A stretch of DNA of 64,000 nt from Streptomyces sp. Edi2. Its GTDB lineage: Bacteria; Actinomycetota; Actinomycetes; Streptomycetales; Streptomycetaceae. The stretch's first letter is position 1. Every line of letters starts with the position of its first letter. A program made the translations under genes and the position numbers. Location: NCBI RefSeq assembly GCF_040253635.1, contig NZ_JBEJGX010000001.1, positions 186,001 to 250,000 of the forward strand. Reading direction: 5' to 3'. Below are positions 43,718 through 53,121 of the stretch, in pieces. The notes beneath the pieces were generated by a model. The model did not search any database, was not told the origin of the DNA, and was given only the letters and a program-made list of their open reading frames with translations.

Positions 43718-43832
43718 TGGTGGGTGCGTGGCTGGTGGCACCGGTCGCGGCGAACGCCTTCACGCGGCGCTGCAGGGCGCGCACCGCCTGGGGCGTCACC
43801 TTCGGGGTGGTGATCGTCTTCGACTCGCTCAT
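43704..43832 (-). CDS. 42-residue peptide, possible precursor
   Basis: A short frame from ATG 43832, seven bases after GAGGAG, ending TGA 43704. It has a charged helical N-terminal part (MSESKTITTPKVTPQAVRAL) and a Gly/Ala/Ser/Thr/His C-terminal part (AATGATSHAPTTYHR) rich in modifiable Ser, Thr, His and Tyr. It is the first gene of the operon, with MBL, kinase, VOC and GNAT genes behind it. This leader-plus-core look is typical of ribosomal peptide precursors, but no known precursor family was recognised. A perfect palindrome covers its last codons. Confidence 0.6.
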   Translation of the reverse strand: MSESKTITTPKVTPQAVRALQRRVKAFAATGATSHAPTTYHR

Positions 43833-43924
43833 TGCGGCTCTCCTCTCGCTGTCCTCGGCCCCGCCCTGCTGGCGGGGTCTTCTGGGAGTACAGCTCAACC
43901 GTTCGACCTGGCATAGGAGTTGGG

Positions 43925-43946
43925 TGTAGTCCCGCTGTAGTCCCGC
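43925..43946. promoter_or_regulatory. tandem 11-bp operator repeat between divergent genes
   Basis: TGTAGTCCCGC occurs twice, head to tail without a gap (43925-43935 and 43936-43946), one helical turn apart. It lies between the peptide gene (minus) and the XRE regulator gene (plus). It is a good binding site candidate for that regulator. Confidence 0.6.
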
Positions 43947-43995
43947 CGCCACGCGCAGTACGCTTCTCGTCACGCAGGATGATGGGATTGCGCCC

Positions 43996-45305
43996 GTGGA
44001 CGACTTGATCCGCCACCCCCTGACCTATGCCCGCATCGCACGCGGATGGTCCCTAGAGGACCTCGCCCGCCGGATCCGGGACGCGGCCCTTCGGCGTGGC
44101 TTGCGCTCCGGCGTTGACCGTCAGCGGATCTGGAAGTGGGAGAACAACAGAGCCACTCCCGACGCCGACTCTCAGCTACTCCTCGCCGACGTGTTCGAGA
44201 TCGACCAGAGCCTCATCGACACCCGCAGCTGGCCGAACTGGCTACCGGGGCGCGAAAGCTCGATTCCTCTTGGGCCGCACAGCACCGTTCCCGCTCTTCG
44301 AGAGGCCCTGCGAACTTCCATGGACCGCCGCACCTTCCTCACCCACAGCACCGGCGCCCTCGCCGCCCTCTCCCACCAGTGGGCCACCACCGAACCCGAG
44401 GTCCTCACCGCCGCCTTGGACGGCAAGCCCGTAGATGCCGAACTCCTCGACCTGCTGGAAACCACCGCCACGAAGCTGACCAGCCTCGTCACCGAGCAGC
44501 GCCAGTACACCGGCAGACTCCTCGAAGCGCACCTGACGACCGTCACCGAACTCATCGACGGCCGTAACTACACACCATCAGTCGGCCAGCGCCTGAACAC
44601 ACTGGCCGCACGCCTTGCCCTGACTCTCGGCTGGTACCGCTTCGACCAGGGCAAACACGCCTCTGCCGGCAATTACTGGCACGGAGCCCTGCACAGCGCG
44701 CACGCCTCCGGGGACCGTGATCTGGGCGCCGGCATCCTCTCCGACTTCGCCTACCAGGCCACCTGGCTCAACCAGCCCCACACAGCGGCAACCATCCTCT
44801 CCAAGGCCCTCACCCGCACCGACCATCCGACCGCACGCTGCTCCACCTGCGCCTCGCCCGCGCGCAAGCAGCACTTGGAGAGTCTCGCGCATGCCACCAG
44901 TCCCTCACGAAAGCCGAGCGGGCACTGGCGACCTCTGCTCACGAGCCATCACCACTCTGGTGTTCGTGGATGTCGACCGCCGACCTCCTGGTGGACTCCG
45001 GGCAATGCCTGCTCGACCTGGGCCAGACCACGCGAGCGCACCAACTGATCGGGGAAGGAATGGATCTGCTCCCTCGGGCTCGAAGCAAAACCCGAGCAGT
45101 GTTCCTGTCCTTCAAGGCGGGCAGCTATCTCACGGCGGGCGAACCTGACCATGCGGCCGCCGCCGCAACGGAGTCGCTCACCCTGGCCAACAAGATCGGC
45201 GCTCCGCGATGTGCGGCTCTCGTCCGCAGCCTGGTGCCCGGATTCAAGAAGCACGTCGGAGCCGAAGGCGTGGATGAATTCCTTGAACGTATGCGGGCCA
45301 GGTGA
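43996..45305 (+). pseudogene. XRE regulator with TPR-like tail, frameshifted
   Basis: GTG 43996 starts a helix-turn-helix (LTYARIARGWSLEDLARRIR, then VDRQRIWKWENNRATPDADS), followed by a TPR-like helical region typical of Streptomyces cluster-linked regulators. Coding bias leaves the first frame near 44838 (after TRTDHPTAR) and continues in another as LLHLRLARAQAALGES, WMSTADLLVDSGQCLLDLGQ and so on to the stop at 45305. A single missing base explains it. It could be a true mutation that inactivates the regulator or a sequence error. It is divergent from the peptide operon. Confidence 0.75.
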
Positions 45306-45945
45306 TACGAGAGGCCATCTTCCATCCCTCTCTGGCGCTCGCCTCTGGAGCATGCCGCGACTGGCCGCAGTCGATCAGAACGAGTAGGGCCGGTAAGTGC
45401 CGCCGAGAGGGTTGGGCGGTCGTCACTGGGCCGCAGCGGAAGCTCCCCGGCCCGCCGATCCCCCTTGCACTCCGCACATCGTGGGTGGGCTTCGCCAAAG
45501 GCATCCGCAGCCGCTATTACGGCGACCGACGCCCCATAAGCTGAGCCACCGTCGCCCGCCTCACCATCGTCGGCCGCCCCCGATCTTCTAACGACAACGG
45601 CGGTAGCAAGGCTCGCGCGGCCGAGAGGCGTGGCGCTCAGCACTCTCGACAGCTGGCCAGCCTTCTCACGACGCCTACAGGCTCATGGCCCACCCCGATG
45701 GCTGGCACGAGCTCGCCCTTGTCGACGCTGCGTGCTGGTGCCTCCGGAGCCCTGCCACCCGGAACGTCCGCCCGCCGTGCCCTCGAGCGCGGCGGGCGTA
45801 CTGCGTCCAGCTACCTGCCCGACCACCCTCCGCTGGGCGTCGTCACAGTGCTGCTCACCCTTCCGCCCCTCGGCAGGCTGAAAAACGGCCTGCCTCATTT
45901 CCCGAACGGAACTGGTGTCCCGGCAAAGCGCAGACGACCCTTCGG
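45306..45945. other. region with no clear gene
   Basis: About 640 bases. Short frames exist (for example one reading MAHPDGWHELALVDAACW near 45685) but none shows a start site plus sustained coding bias. It may hold decayed sequence. Confidence 0.4.
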
Positions 45946-46725
45946 CTACCGCCTGCTCGCCCGCCACCGGGCGCTGAGATCCTTGAGCTCCTCACGGAGC
46001 TTGACGGCCTTCTGCTCCGGGGCCGCCCAGGACGTTGCGAAGATCATGTACGGGCCGTCCCCGTAGGGAACGAAGCCGACTTTTTCCCAGGTCTGCTGCA
46101 GCCGAGTGCGGGCATGCTGAACCTCGTCGTGAGTCATGCCGTGGGAGTCGATGGGCGTGGGGTGGATCAACACCGCGCAGCAGCCACCGGACAAGCGCCG
46201 GATGCCGTCGGAGGCCATGATCGGGCCGAGCCCGAACCCGCGCCAGGCTTCCGTCAGTTCGACGCGGTAGACCACCAGGACGTCGGAGCCGCCGAAACCA
46301 CCCTCGGTGATCTCGTTGAACTCCTCTGAGTAGTCGTCGTGCTCGGCCGAGAAGATGACCTCAGCCATCTCGTAGAGGTTCTGGGACTGCTCCTCCATTG
46401 CCCAGAACGGGTTCTGGCTGCCGCCCCAGCGGACCTTGTAGAACTCCAGCGTGCCCACGTGGAGGCGGTGCTCGCATTCCTCGCCTTCATCGACGAAGCC
46501 GTCCGCCTCGTAAAGCGCCTGCCACTTCGCCGTGCAGTCTTCACAGGGCGGGATGCGGTCCAGTCCGAAGCTCTCGCCGAGGTGGGCTGTGACGGTCCAC
46601 TTCTCGATGGTGTCCTCGTACTCATGGTTCCCGAGCGATGCATCCAGCCGGTACGTGAGCTCGATGTAGTCCGGGTTCTGGAGCATGTCGTTGATGGGGC
46701 GCACTGCGGCGGCAGATGGAGTCAC
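45946..46725 (-). CDS. hypothetical protein with GNAT-like region
   Basis: A 259-residue acidic protein from GTG 46725. The part LVVYRVELTEAWRGFGLGPI followed by MASDGIRRLSGGCCAVLIHP resembles the acetyl-CoA binding segment of a GNAT fold (R-G-x-G-x-G/A type). A CEDC pair occurs near residue 61. The whole-length match to a named family is uncertain. It lies beside the second ADP-ribosyltransferase gene. Confidence 0.55.
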   Translation of the reverse strand: MTPSAAAVRPINDMLQNPDYIELTYRLDASLGNHEYEDTIEKWTVTAHLGESFGLDRIPPCEDCTAKWQALYEADGFVDEGEECEHRLHVGTLEFYKVRWGGSQNPFWAMEEQSQNLYEMAEVIFSAEHDDYSEEFNEITEGGFGGSDVLVVYRVELTEAWRGFGLGPIMASDGIRRLSGGCCAVLIHPTPIDSHGMTHDEVQHARTRLQQTWEKVGFVPYGDGPYMIFATSWAAPEQKAVKLREELKDLSARWRASRR

Positions 46726-46948
46726 GCCCGCAGCCTAGCGGTCAGCTGCCAACCCGGGCAGGACACACTTAGCGGCGTTGCCGCATGAGCTGGTGCACAC
46801 GCGATAGCCGAACCCGCAGAGGCCGTGGGGCGCCCGCACCCCGCCCACCGGCCAGCTCCGGCTCCTGGCCCCTACCGCAGCCAGGACCGGAGGTGGTCGG
46901 GCGGCGAACCGGCACAAGATCGAGTTCTCCGCCTTCGCCCCACGATGA

Positions 46949-48298
46949 TCAGTGACGGGGGACATCGTGAACGTCGACCATCTGAATGACGACCTTGTTC
47001 TGCTTGTCGATCTGCACGTTCTCCTGGATGCCGACGACGTGGAACGTCGAGCCGCGAGGCATCAGCCGCTCCCGCTCCTCGTTGTCCCAGTAGGACACCG
47101 CGGCCACCGGAGCGCCGCGGCTAGAGACGATCTCGAAGACGACACCATGTGATGTCGTGCCGGAATCACCGCTGGAATCCCACCACTTGTTTTTGGAGAA
47201 GCCCGCCGCGATGTCAGGACAGTGGGAGACCGACATGTACGACGGGTCCCGGTAGACCCCGCCGACCTTGAAGTTCTCGTGAGCCCACTCCAGGACGCGG
47301 TCGGCTTTGCGGACTTCCAACGGAGGGGTGTAGCCGCGGTAGGTGATGTGCGGCTGCTCCGGCCGCTTGGCGTGCTCCAGCCCCGCGTCCAGGTGCGTGG
47401 TCACTTCCCGCAGCGGGACGCTCATGCCCTTGACCTTCTCGTCCGGCGACCTCCCCTCGTACAGATGCTTGTTGACCTCGGTGTAGTCGTCCTCCGTATA
47501 CCCGGTGACGTACTTCTCCTGGTCATCGGTCAGGGCCTGCGACCAGCGGAACGACTCATCCTCGAGCTCTTCCGCCTCCTCCCAGTCCAGCTTGTGGCGG
47601 GAGATCGCAGCGGTCAGCCGGTGTCGCCTCCACGGTGTCCCTGGCTGACGGTTGGCCGCGGCCTCGATGACCTGCTCGGCCTGGTCGGCGGGAAGGCGGT
47701 CGTAGATGACCTTGCCGTCCTCGGTGCGATAGCTCCAGGGGGAGTCGGCGAGGGCCTGGTAGCGGTCGCGGTCCAGGTCGGTGAAGACCACCCGGGCATG
47801 CGGGTGCCCGCCGTCCTCGTCGTCGCCGGGATACACGGTCGCTGAGCCAGCGAAGCCGTCCTGGCTCCACGCGACGCTCTGGCCGCCGTCCCCGCGGCGC
47901 ACCACCGTCGCGTCGTCCGCGCCCGCGGCACCGGCCAGCACCCGAGCCGAACGCCCCTCGGGAGGCAGTGGCACCTGCCCCGCTCCAGGACCTGTCTCCT
48001 CTACCGTGGGATACGGCGTCTCCGCGTCTCGGTCTGCCAGCAAACGGCGTGATGCCTGCCCGCACTGCTTCGCGTTCGCGGCGCACTGCCCGGCGCGGTC
48101 GTCATCACCACCGCGGGCCGCCTCCCGCGCCTTGTCAGCCCACAACTCCGCCTGTGCATACGCCTCGGCGGCGGGGTGCCCCTCTCCAGCCTCCGCAACG
48201 TCGTGGGCGAGCGTCGAAGAGGCGGCCCGCCGCGCAACGCGCACGCTCGGATGGGAGGCAGTACACCGCCGCCCGCCCTGGGGTATGGATCGGCACAC
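46949..48298 (-). CDS. ADP-ribosyltransferase 2 (R-S-E type)
   Basis: A 449-residue protein. GTG 48298 gives the N-terminus CRSIPQGGRRCTASHPSVR, which matches the paralogue at 35708; an upstream reading to 48352 is possible. Catalytic motifs are intact: ITYRGYTPP (Arg), SYMSVS, and EERERL (ExE), followed by PRGSTFHVVGIQ. The two paralogues share the N-terminal motif, the middle DGGQSVAW region and the last residues (DVPRH and DIPRH). It is a probable NAD:protein ADP-ribosyltransferase of unknown target, with no secretion signal or immunity gene seen. Confidence 0.8.
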   Translation of the reverse strand: MCRSIPQGGRRCTASHPSVRVARRAASSTLAHDVAEAGEGHPAAEAYAQAELWADKAREAARGGDDDRAGQCAANAKQCGQASRRLLADRDAETPYPTVEETGPGAGQVPLPPEGRSARVLAGAAGADDATVVRRGDGGQSVAWSQDGFAGSATVYPGDDEDGGHPHARVVFTDLDRDRYQALADSPWSYRTEDGKVIYDRLPADQAEQVIEAAANRQPGTPWRRHRLTAAISRHKLDWEEAEELEDESFRWSQALTDDQEKYVTGYTEDDYTEVNKHLYEGRSPDEKVKGMSVPLREVTTHLDAGLEHAKRPEQPHITYRGYTPPLEVRKADRVLEWAHENFKVGGVYRDPSYMSVSHCPDIAAGFSKNKWWDSSGDSGTTSHGVVFEIVSSRGAPVAAVSYWDNEERERLMPRGSTFHVVGIQENVQIDKQNKVVIQMVDVHDVPRH

Positions 48299-48486
48299 GC
48301 ATGCCCTCGCTCTCCCCGGGCCGGCCTGCCGACCCGGGCGTCGAACCAACAAGGTCCGAACACGATGCGAAGAGCGGCCTGTGGACAGAGCGCTTCGCCT
48401 GGTCCCCGACGGGCCATCGGGAGCCGTCTATCCTCCGGCCCCGCGCGCTAAGCGACGGTGCGCGGGGCGGAGCGCGCCGGCTGGCC

Positions 48487-50010
48487 TTAGGACAGGTAGG
48501 CGAGGACCTGGCTGTAGGCGTCGGCGTGGAAATCGGCCGGCCGGACCCATCGCACTTCGCCCGCCGTAGCATCGAGCGATGCCTTGCCCAGGGCGCGGGC
48601 CACCTCGTCCGGCGCGGGCACGAGAATTCCCGGGCACAGGGCACGAGGTGGGTGCCTGAGCCGGGTGCTCATCGGCACGGACGGGTCCGCGTGATGGGGA
48701 CTGCTGGACCAGCCACGGTCGCTGGACCAGGCAAGAAAGGTGCCGTCGGAATCAGGATGGGCAGGTGCGGGATGTCCCGGCAACAGGACCCAGGCCCCAA
48801 GATGCCCAGCGGTGTCGAAGTCGACGCCCCAGCCTTCCCCGCCATCCGCCTCACACGTGATGTCAACAGGAAAGCCAGCCCGCGCCAGAGCACGTACCAC
48901 GGCGTCGGCGTAGCCGATCTGCAGTCCCGGTGCACATGAGAGAAGGTCCCGCCGAGCATCCCGGGCCGTTCGGGTCGCCGCCCAACTGAGGACGTCACTT
49001 CGGGCCATGGTCCAGGAAGGGGCGAGAGGAGTGAGAAACCGCTCGGCGAACTCCCGTGCGGGCAGGCCCCGAAGACCAGTCCCGCGGCACGCCCCGCACA
49101 GACAGGTCTGTGCCATGGACGAGTTGGCGGGGTGGTAGTGCGGCCGGTGCACAGCGTGGTCCGCATCTTCGGTCTCGAGCCATCCCGTGCCCTGACAGCC
49201 GGAACACGAAGCCTGAGCGGGGGGCGCGGTGCCACCCAGGGCATCGCTGAGCAGGGCCCGGGCAGCAAGGACTCGGTCACCGAGCGTCCGGACAGAGAAA
49301 CTGCCGTGCACGGCTTCGGTTCCCCATGGCCGGGGGTAGGGAACGGACCGGATCCGCAGCCCGTCGGGCGTGTAGATCCACATCGTCCGCTGCGAGCGAT
49401 GGCCGGCAACCGGCCTGATTCCGTACACCACATCGGGCACCGCGGACAGCACACCGAACCCGTGGCGAAGCAGCGGCCGCAACGGCCCGTCGAGCGCCGC
49501 AGCCACCGCGAACACGTACCGCTGCGAGGCAGCGTGCCACGGCCCCTCGGCCTCCCAGATTCGGCCGGCCCCGCACGGTGGCTGCACGCCAAACCAGTTC
49601 TGGTACGAGCGGCGCCCGGCGAGCCGCGCCATGTCTCCGATGGCACGCTGCACTTGTGGCAGCAGCATGTCGGTCATCGCCATCGGCACGCGAAGCCGCT
49701 CCGGATCCAGCACCTCGCTCTCGCCGGCAAGGGCATGCAAGTCCGAGCAGAACTCGACGCAGACCTGCGGCGTCGGCCAGTCGTCCGCGGCCGCTCCCAC
49801 AAGCCATCCGCGGAACCTCTCCCGCCAGCTGTCATGCACGGACGCATCGGCCACCACGGCCCGCAGCGCCTGACGTGCGGCATCGGCGGTCACTGGCTCG
49901 GTGAGGCTGCCCGACCGCACGAGAGCGAGAGCCTCGCTCAGCGAGAGCCCGGGATGCCGGGCCTGCAACTCCCGTGCGCGCTGCTGACTGGTCGTGCGCT
50001 TCTTGGTCAC
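48487..50010 (-). CDS. large hypothetical protein with CxxC pairs
   Basis: A 507-residue protein; GTG 50010 with GGGGAG upstream is preferred to longer readings. The N-terminal segment KKRTTSQQRARELQARHPGL is basic and helical, and may be a DNA-binding or nucleoid-associated element. Zinc-knuckle-like CSGCQGTG (about residue 280) and CLCGACRGTG (about 315) occur with DnaJ-type spacing. The rest has no recognised domain. Confidence 0.6.
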   Translation of the reverse strand: MTKKRTTSQQRARELQARHPGLSLSEALALVRSGSLTEPVTADAARQALRAVVADASVHDSWRERFRGWLVGAAADDWPTPQVCVEFCSDLHALAGESEVLDPERLRVPMAMTDMLLPQVQRAIGDMARLAGRRSYQNWFGVQPPCGAGRIWEAEGPWHAASQRYVFAVAAALDGPLRPLLRHGFGVLSAVPDVVYGIRPVAGHRSQRTMWIYTPDGLRIRSVPYPRPWGTEAVHGSFSVRTLGDRVLAARALLSDALGGTAPPAQASCSGCQGTGWLETEDADHAVHRPHYHPANSSMAQTCLCGACRGTGLRGLPAREFAERFLTPLAPSWTMARSDVLSWAATRTARDARRDLLSCAPGLQIGYADAVVRALARAGFPVDITCEADGGEGWGVDFDTAGHLGAWVLLPGHPAPAHPDSDGTFLAWSSDRGWSSSPHHADPSVPMSTRLRHPPRALCPGILVPAPDEVARALGKASLDATAGEVRWVRPADFHADAYSQVLAYLS

Positions 50011-51072
50011 GATGTCGCTTCTCCCCGCAGTGACATCACCACCACGCCGCATGCCACAACGGAAATTAGGGACAATAAAGGGAAAATGCCACCACGGGGT
50101 CCGCAAACCCTTGCCGACGGTGTCATCGACGGGCGTGGACGACGATGACGGCGGCCTTGGCAGTACGTGTCTGGCCAGATCGCCAGCTTAGCCACGCGCC
50201 ACCGCAGGCAGCAGGCGAATCCCGGGTTCGCGCTCCCATGCGCCCCCGCCCTCAGGACACCTCACGGCGCGGGAGCGGAAATGCACTCCTACAACGCCAG
50301 GCCAGTCCGCACGGCCATCCTCACGACCGCGGCGTGCTCGCACCGCTCCTCAGGCCACCGGCCCACACATGAAGGGCAGCGCCGTGGCCCGCCGGAAGCT
50401 CCGTGACTGCGACGGTGGCGGTCCGGGCTGACCGAAGGCCACAGCCGCAAGTCCCATCGCACGTGGCCGCGGTGAGAGAAGAAATTGGTGGGCCCCCACG
50501 CACTCGCACAGCGCGGGGAGCCCACAGACAGCCTCGCACACACCCCCAGAATCGAACAAATCAACGCCAGTGTGTCGCGCGACCCAAGCTCGACGGCCCC
50601 TGCCCAGTACCCCACGTCCACGTCCTGCAGCCGAGCCGAGCACATCCATAGACCAGGCGCGGAATGGCGCGCCTCCTGCAAAGCGAGAAGTACCGGGCAC
50701 CGCCCGGTCGTTCGCAAGAACTCGACCTGTGAGACATCCGCTGGTCGCGTGCCCGTTCTCCGAAATCGCCAACCGGTTCAGGGCCTCGCAAGCGGCGGAT
50801 TCCGACCAGCAGACCACCCGAGCGCCCCGCACTGGCGACCGCCACGGAGGCAGTCCGCAGCAGGGCCTGGCCCAGGTTGTCTACCACCACGGCAAGGGAG
50901 TAGATATGGTGTCCCTGGGCAGAGACTGCTGCCTCCGTCCGCACTGAGTTGGCCCGGACCCAACGGTGCGACATGGCGGAAAGAGACGCATTCGTCACGT
51001 CAGTTCAGCAAGACATATTCCTGCGTCTGTCGGCGCGCTGGTCCGGGGCGTCGTGCCGCGGATGGGTCACAA
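50011..51072. other. long divergent intergenic region
   Basis: About 1.06 kb between two divergent starts. An AT-rich promoter-like stretch (GGAAATTAGGGACAATAAAG, 50061-50080) lies just upstream of the 50010 gene. No frame has convincing coding bias. The length suggests regulatory or cis-acting sequence, but no repeats were clear. Confidence 0.4.
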
Positions 51073-53121
51073 ATGAAAGCCAGCGAACGTCAGCCTGTAC
51101 GCCTTCGCACCCGCTACACCGGCGAGCCGGCGGCCGCCGCGCGGACCTTCTACCGATACCACGGCCAGCACTTCGGCCTGGTCCCCGATGCGTCCGCCCA
51201 CGGCCAGCGCATCCTCGAAGCATCCCTGCTGCGAACCCTGGCACATCCTCACCCGACACTCCCCGCACTGGAAGTGGCCGGGGCAGCATACGGTCTGACG
51301 GGAGTCAGCCCCGGAGTCGACAGCTTGGTGCTGTGGCCGGCCCCGGAGCACCTGGCGGAGCTTCTGGCCCGGCTGCTGCCGACCCGCACGCCCGACGGCG
51401 AAGTGATCGGGGTTCCCGGACTGCGCGCACGCCCCCGCCCCACCCGCCCCAACGACAGCCTCATCCTCGCGCGGGCCGGGCACCGCGCCTACGTCGAGCT
51501 GCGCTGGCCCTCTTGGATGCCGCACCGGCCGAAGGTCGAACTCGGTCGTGCCCGCGACATCGCCGAGGCTGCCGGCCGAGAGCCGTTGTGGGAGACAGAC
51601 GCGAGTTCGCAAGACGAGCAGCGGGCCTGGGCCCGCATCACGGCGGAGATCGACGCCTCGGACATCGAGCTGTGGAGCCGCGCTCTGCGCCGGCTGGGCT
51701 TGGCCATCACCAGCCCACCCGGCTGGGAGCACCGTCCGCCCCGGCACGAAGAACTCGAAGGCCCCGATCCCGCGCGGATCGCTCCCCGTGCGAGAGGCCC
51801 GCGAGCGGACGGGTTCCGCGGAGTGGTGGCTGTGACCTCCAGTGACGGCAAGGGCGGCCGCGGCTGCACCACCATCACCTACATCATGGCCTGCGTCCTC
51901 GCCTACTCCGGAACACGCGTTGGCATTCTGGTACCCGACGACCACTTCGGCCTGCCTGCGCTGCTCGGGCACCGGGACAGGACAGAGCAGTGGCAGGACA
52001 TCGGCGACCACCTGCCGAATCCCAGGGCGCTGCGGATGGCGACGTTGCCACAGGACACCAAGGCCGCCGAGCAGATGATTGCAGCGGCACGCAACGACTA
52101 CGACGTCGTCATCGTCGACGCCGGCAACGCCGTCCAGCAACGGCATCTCGCCGCAGCGGCCGATGCGGTCCTGGCGCTGGCCGATGGCAAAACCCAGTGG
52201 TACGACACCGAGACCATCGACCACCGCCCCCCAAAGCCCCGGTTCTGGGAATGGATCGACGACGAGTTCCACGACTTTCTCCACCGGCACGACAGTGTCC
52301 GCCGCGGGCTGCTGGCCTACCTCGACGTGAGCTTCGAGGCGTACGTGCAGTCGCGGGCCGAGGACGGGGAGACCGCCGTCTACGACGCCTCAGACACTGA
52401 CGACGTCGAGCGGTGGTGGCTCGACTACGACGGGGACATGCGCCAGATTCATCGGGACGACGACGCCGGCTCGGAACTTCCGGCGGAAGAGGAATCGCCC
52501 CACCTCCGGGCATGGCGTGCGGACTACATCGCGTTCCTTTCCAAGGAAGGAGCCGAGCGCTATCCGGACGAGTGGCCGGAGGTAGCCCAGATGTGGGCCG
52601 AACGCAACCGGCAGCGCAACTTGGCCGGGCTCGCGCCTGGCATGCCGAGCGAGGACGAAGTGGCCGCCATCTTCGCCCAGTTCAAGGCGGAAATCGAGGA
52701 CCGGGCCCTTGCAACATGGGGCCAGGAGCTGTGGCAGCAGGAGCTGCCACTGTGGAAGGCCGCCGATGAGGATGAGGAAGAGCAACTCCGTGAAAAGTTC
52801 GCTGACCTGATCGAATACCTACACCATCCCTGGCCCGCGGATCGAGTAGTTGAGGAGCTTCGCACTCAGTTCTGGGACCTTCCGGGTGGTGTGCCCGTTG
52901 TTGTCGCGCTCAATCACGTACGTGACGACGCCGATCAGCACCAGCTCGCTGACGTCACGGAAGCGCTGCGGGGGCAGGGCTTCGCCGGGCTTGTCCTCAT
53001 TTCCCGGCACCCCGCGATGGAGTCCTGGGGTGGCGGGCGCCGTCCACTGCACCGGCAAGCTGTCGCCGTGGGCTGGGAGCTCGTTGGCCAGGTGGCCGAG
53101 GCGCTGGGAGCTCGCGCATGA
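51073..53121 (+). CDS. MinD/ParA-like protein with substituted P-loop lysine
   Basis: A 682-residue protein from ATG 51073. After an N-terminal domain of about 240 residues comes a MinD/ParA-type core: GKGGRGCTT at 259-267 is the Walker A region. The signature Lys (K260) remains but the phosphate-binding Lys is Cys (C265). VIVDAGNAVQQRHLA corresponds to the Walker B region. An acidic C-terminal domain follows (about 370-600), then the end of the ATPase fold (VPVVVALNHVRDDAD). It is likely a non-hydrolysing homologue, perhaps in conjugation or partition. It is translationally coupled to the membrane protein behind it. Confidence 0.65.
   Translation: MKASERQPVRLRTRYTGEPAAAARTFYRYHGQHFGLVPDASAHGQRILEASLLRTLAHPHPTLPALEVAGAAYGLTGVSPGVDSLVLWPAPEHLAELLARLLPTRTPDGEVIGVPGLRARPRPTRPNDSLILARAGHRAYVELRWPSWMPHRPKVELGRARDIAEAAGREPLWETDASSQDEQRAWARITAEIDASDIELWSRALRRLGLAITSPPGWEHRPPRHEELEGPDPARIAPRARGPRADGFRGVVAVTSSDGKGGRGCTTITYIMACVLAYSGTRVGILVPDDHFGLPALLGHRDRTEQWQDIGDHLPNPRALRMATLPQDTKAAEQMIAAARNDYDVVIVDAGNAVQQRHLAAAADAVLALADGKTQWYDTETIDHRPPKPRFWEWIDDEFHDFLHRHDSVRRGLLAYLDVSFEAYVQSRAEDGETAVYDASDTDDVERWWLDYDGDMRQIHRDDDAGSELPAEEESPHLRAWRADYIAFLSKEGAERYPDEWPEVAQMWAERNRQRNLAGLAPGMPSEDEVAAIFAQFKAEIEDRALATWGQELWQQELPLWKAADEDEEEQLREKFADLIEYLHHPWPADRVVEELRTQFWDLPGGVPVVVALNHVRDDADQHQLADVTEALRGQGFAGLVLISRHPAMESWGGGRRPLHRQAVAVGWELVGQVAEALGARA

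Noticed and set aside
50350..50832. 160-codon minus-strand frame in the 50-51 kb gap
   Set aside because: No ribosome site, no domain, no sustained third-position bias.
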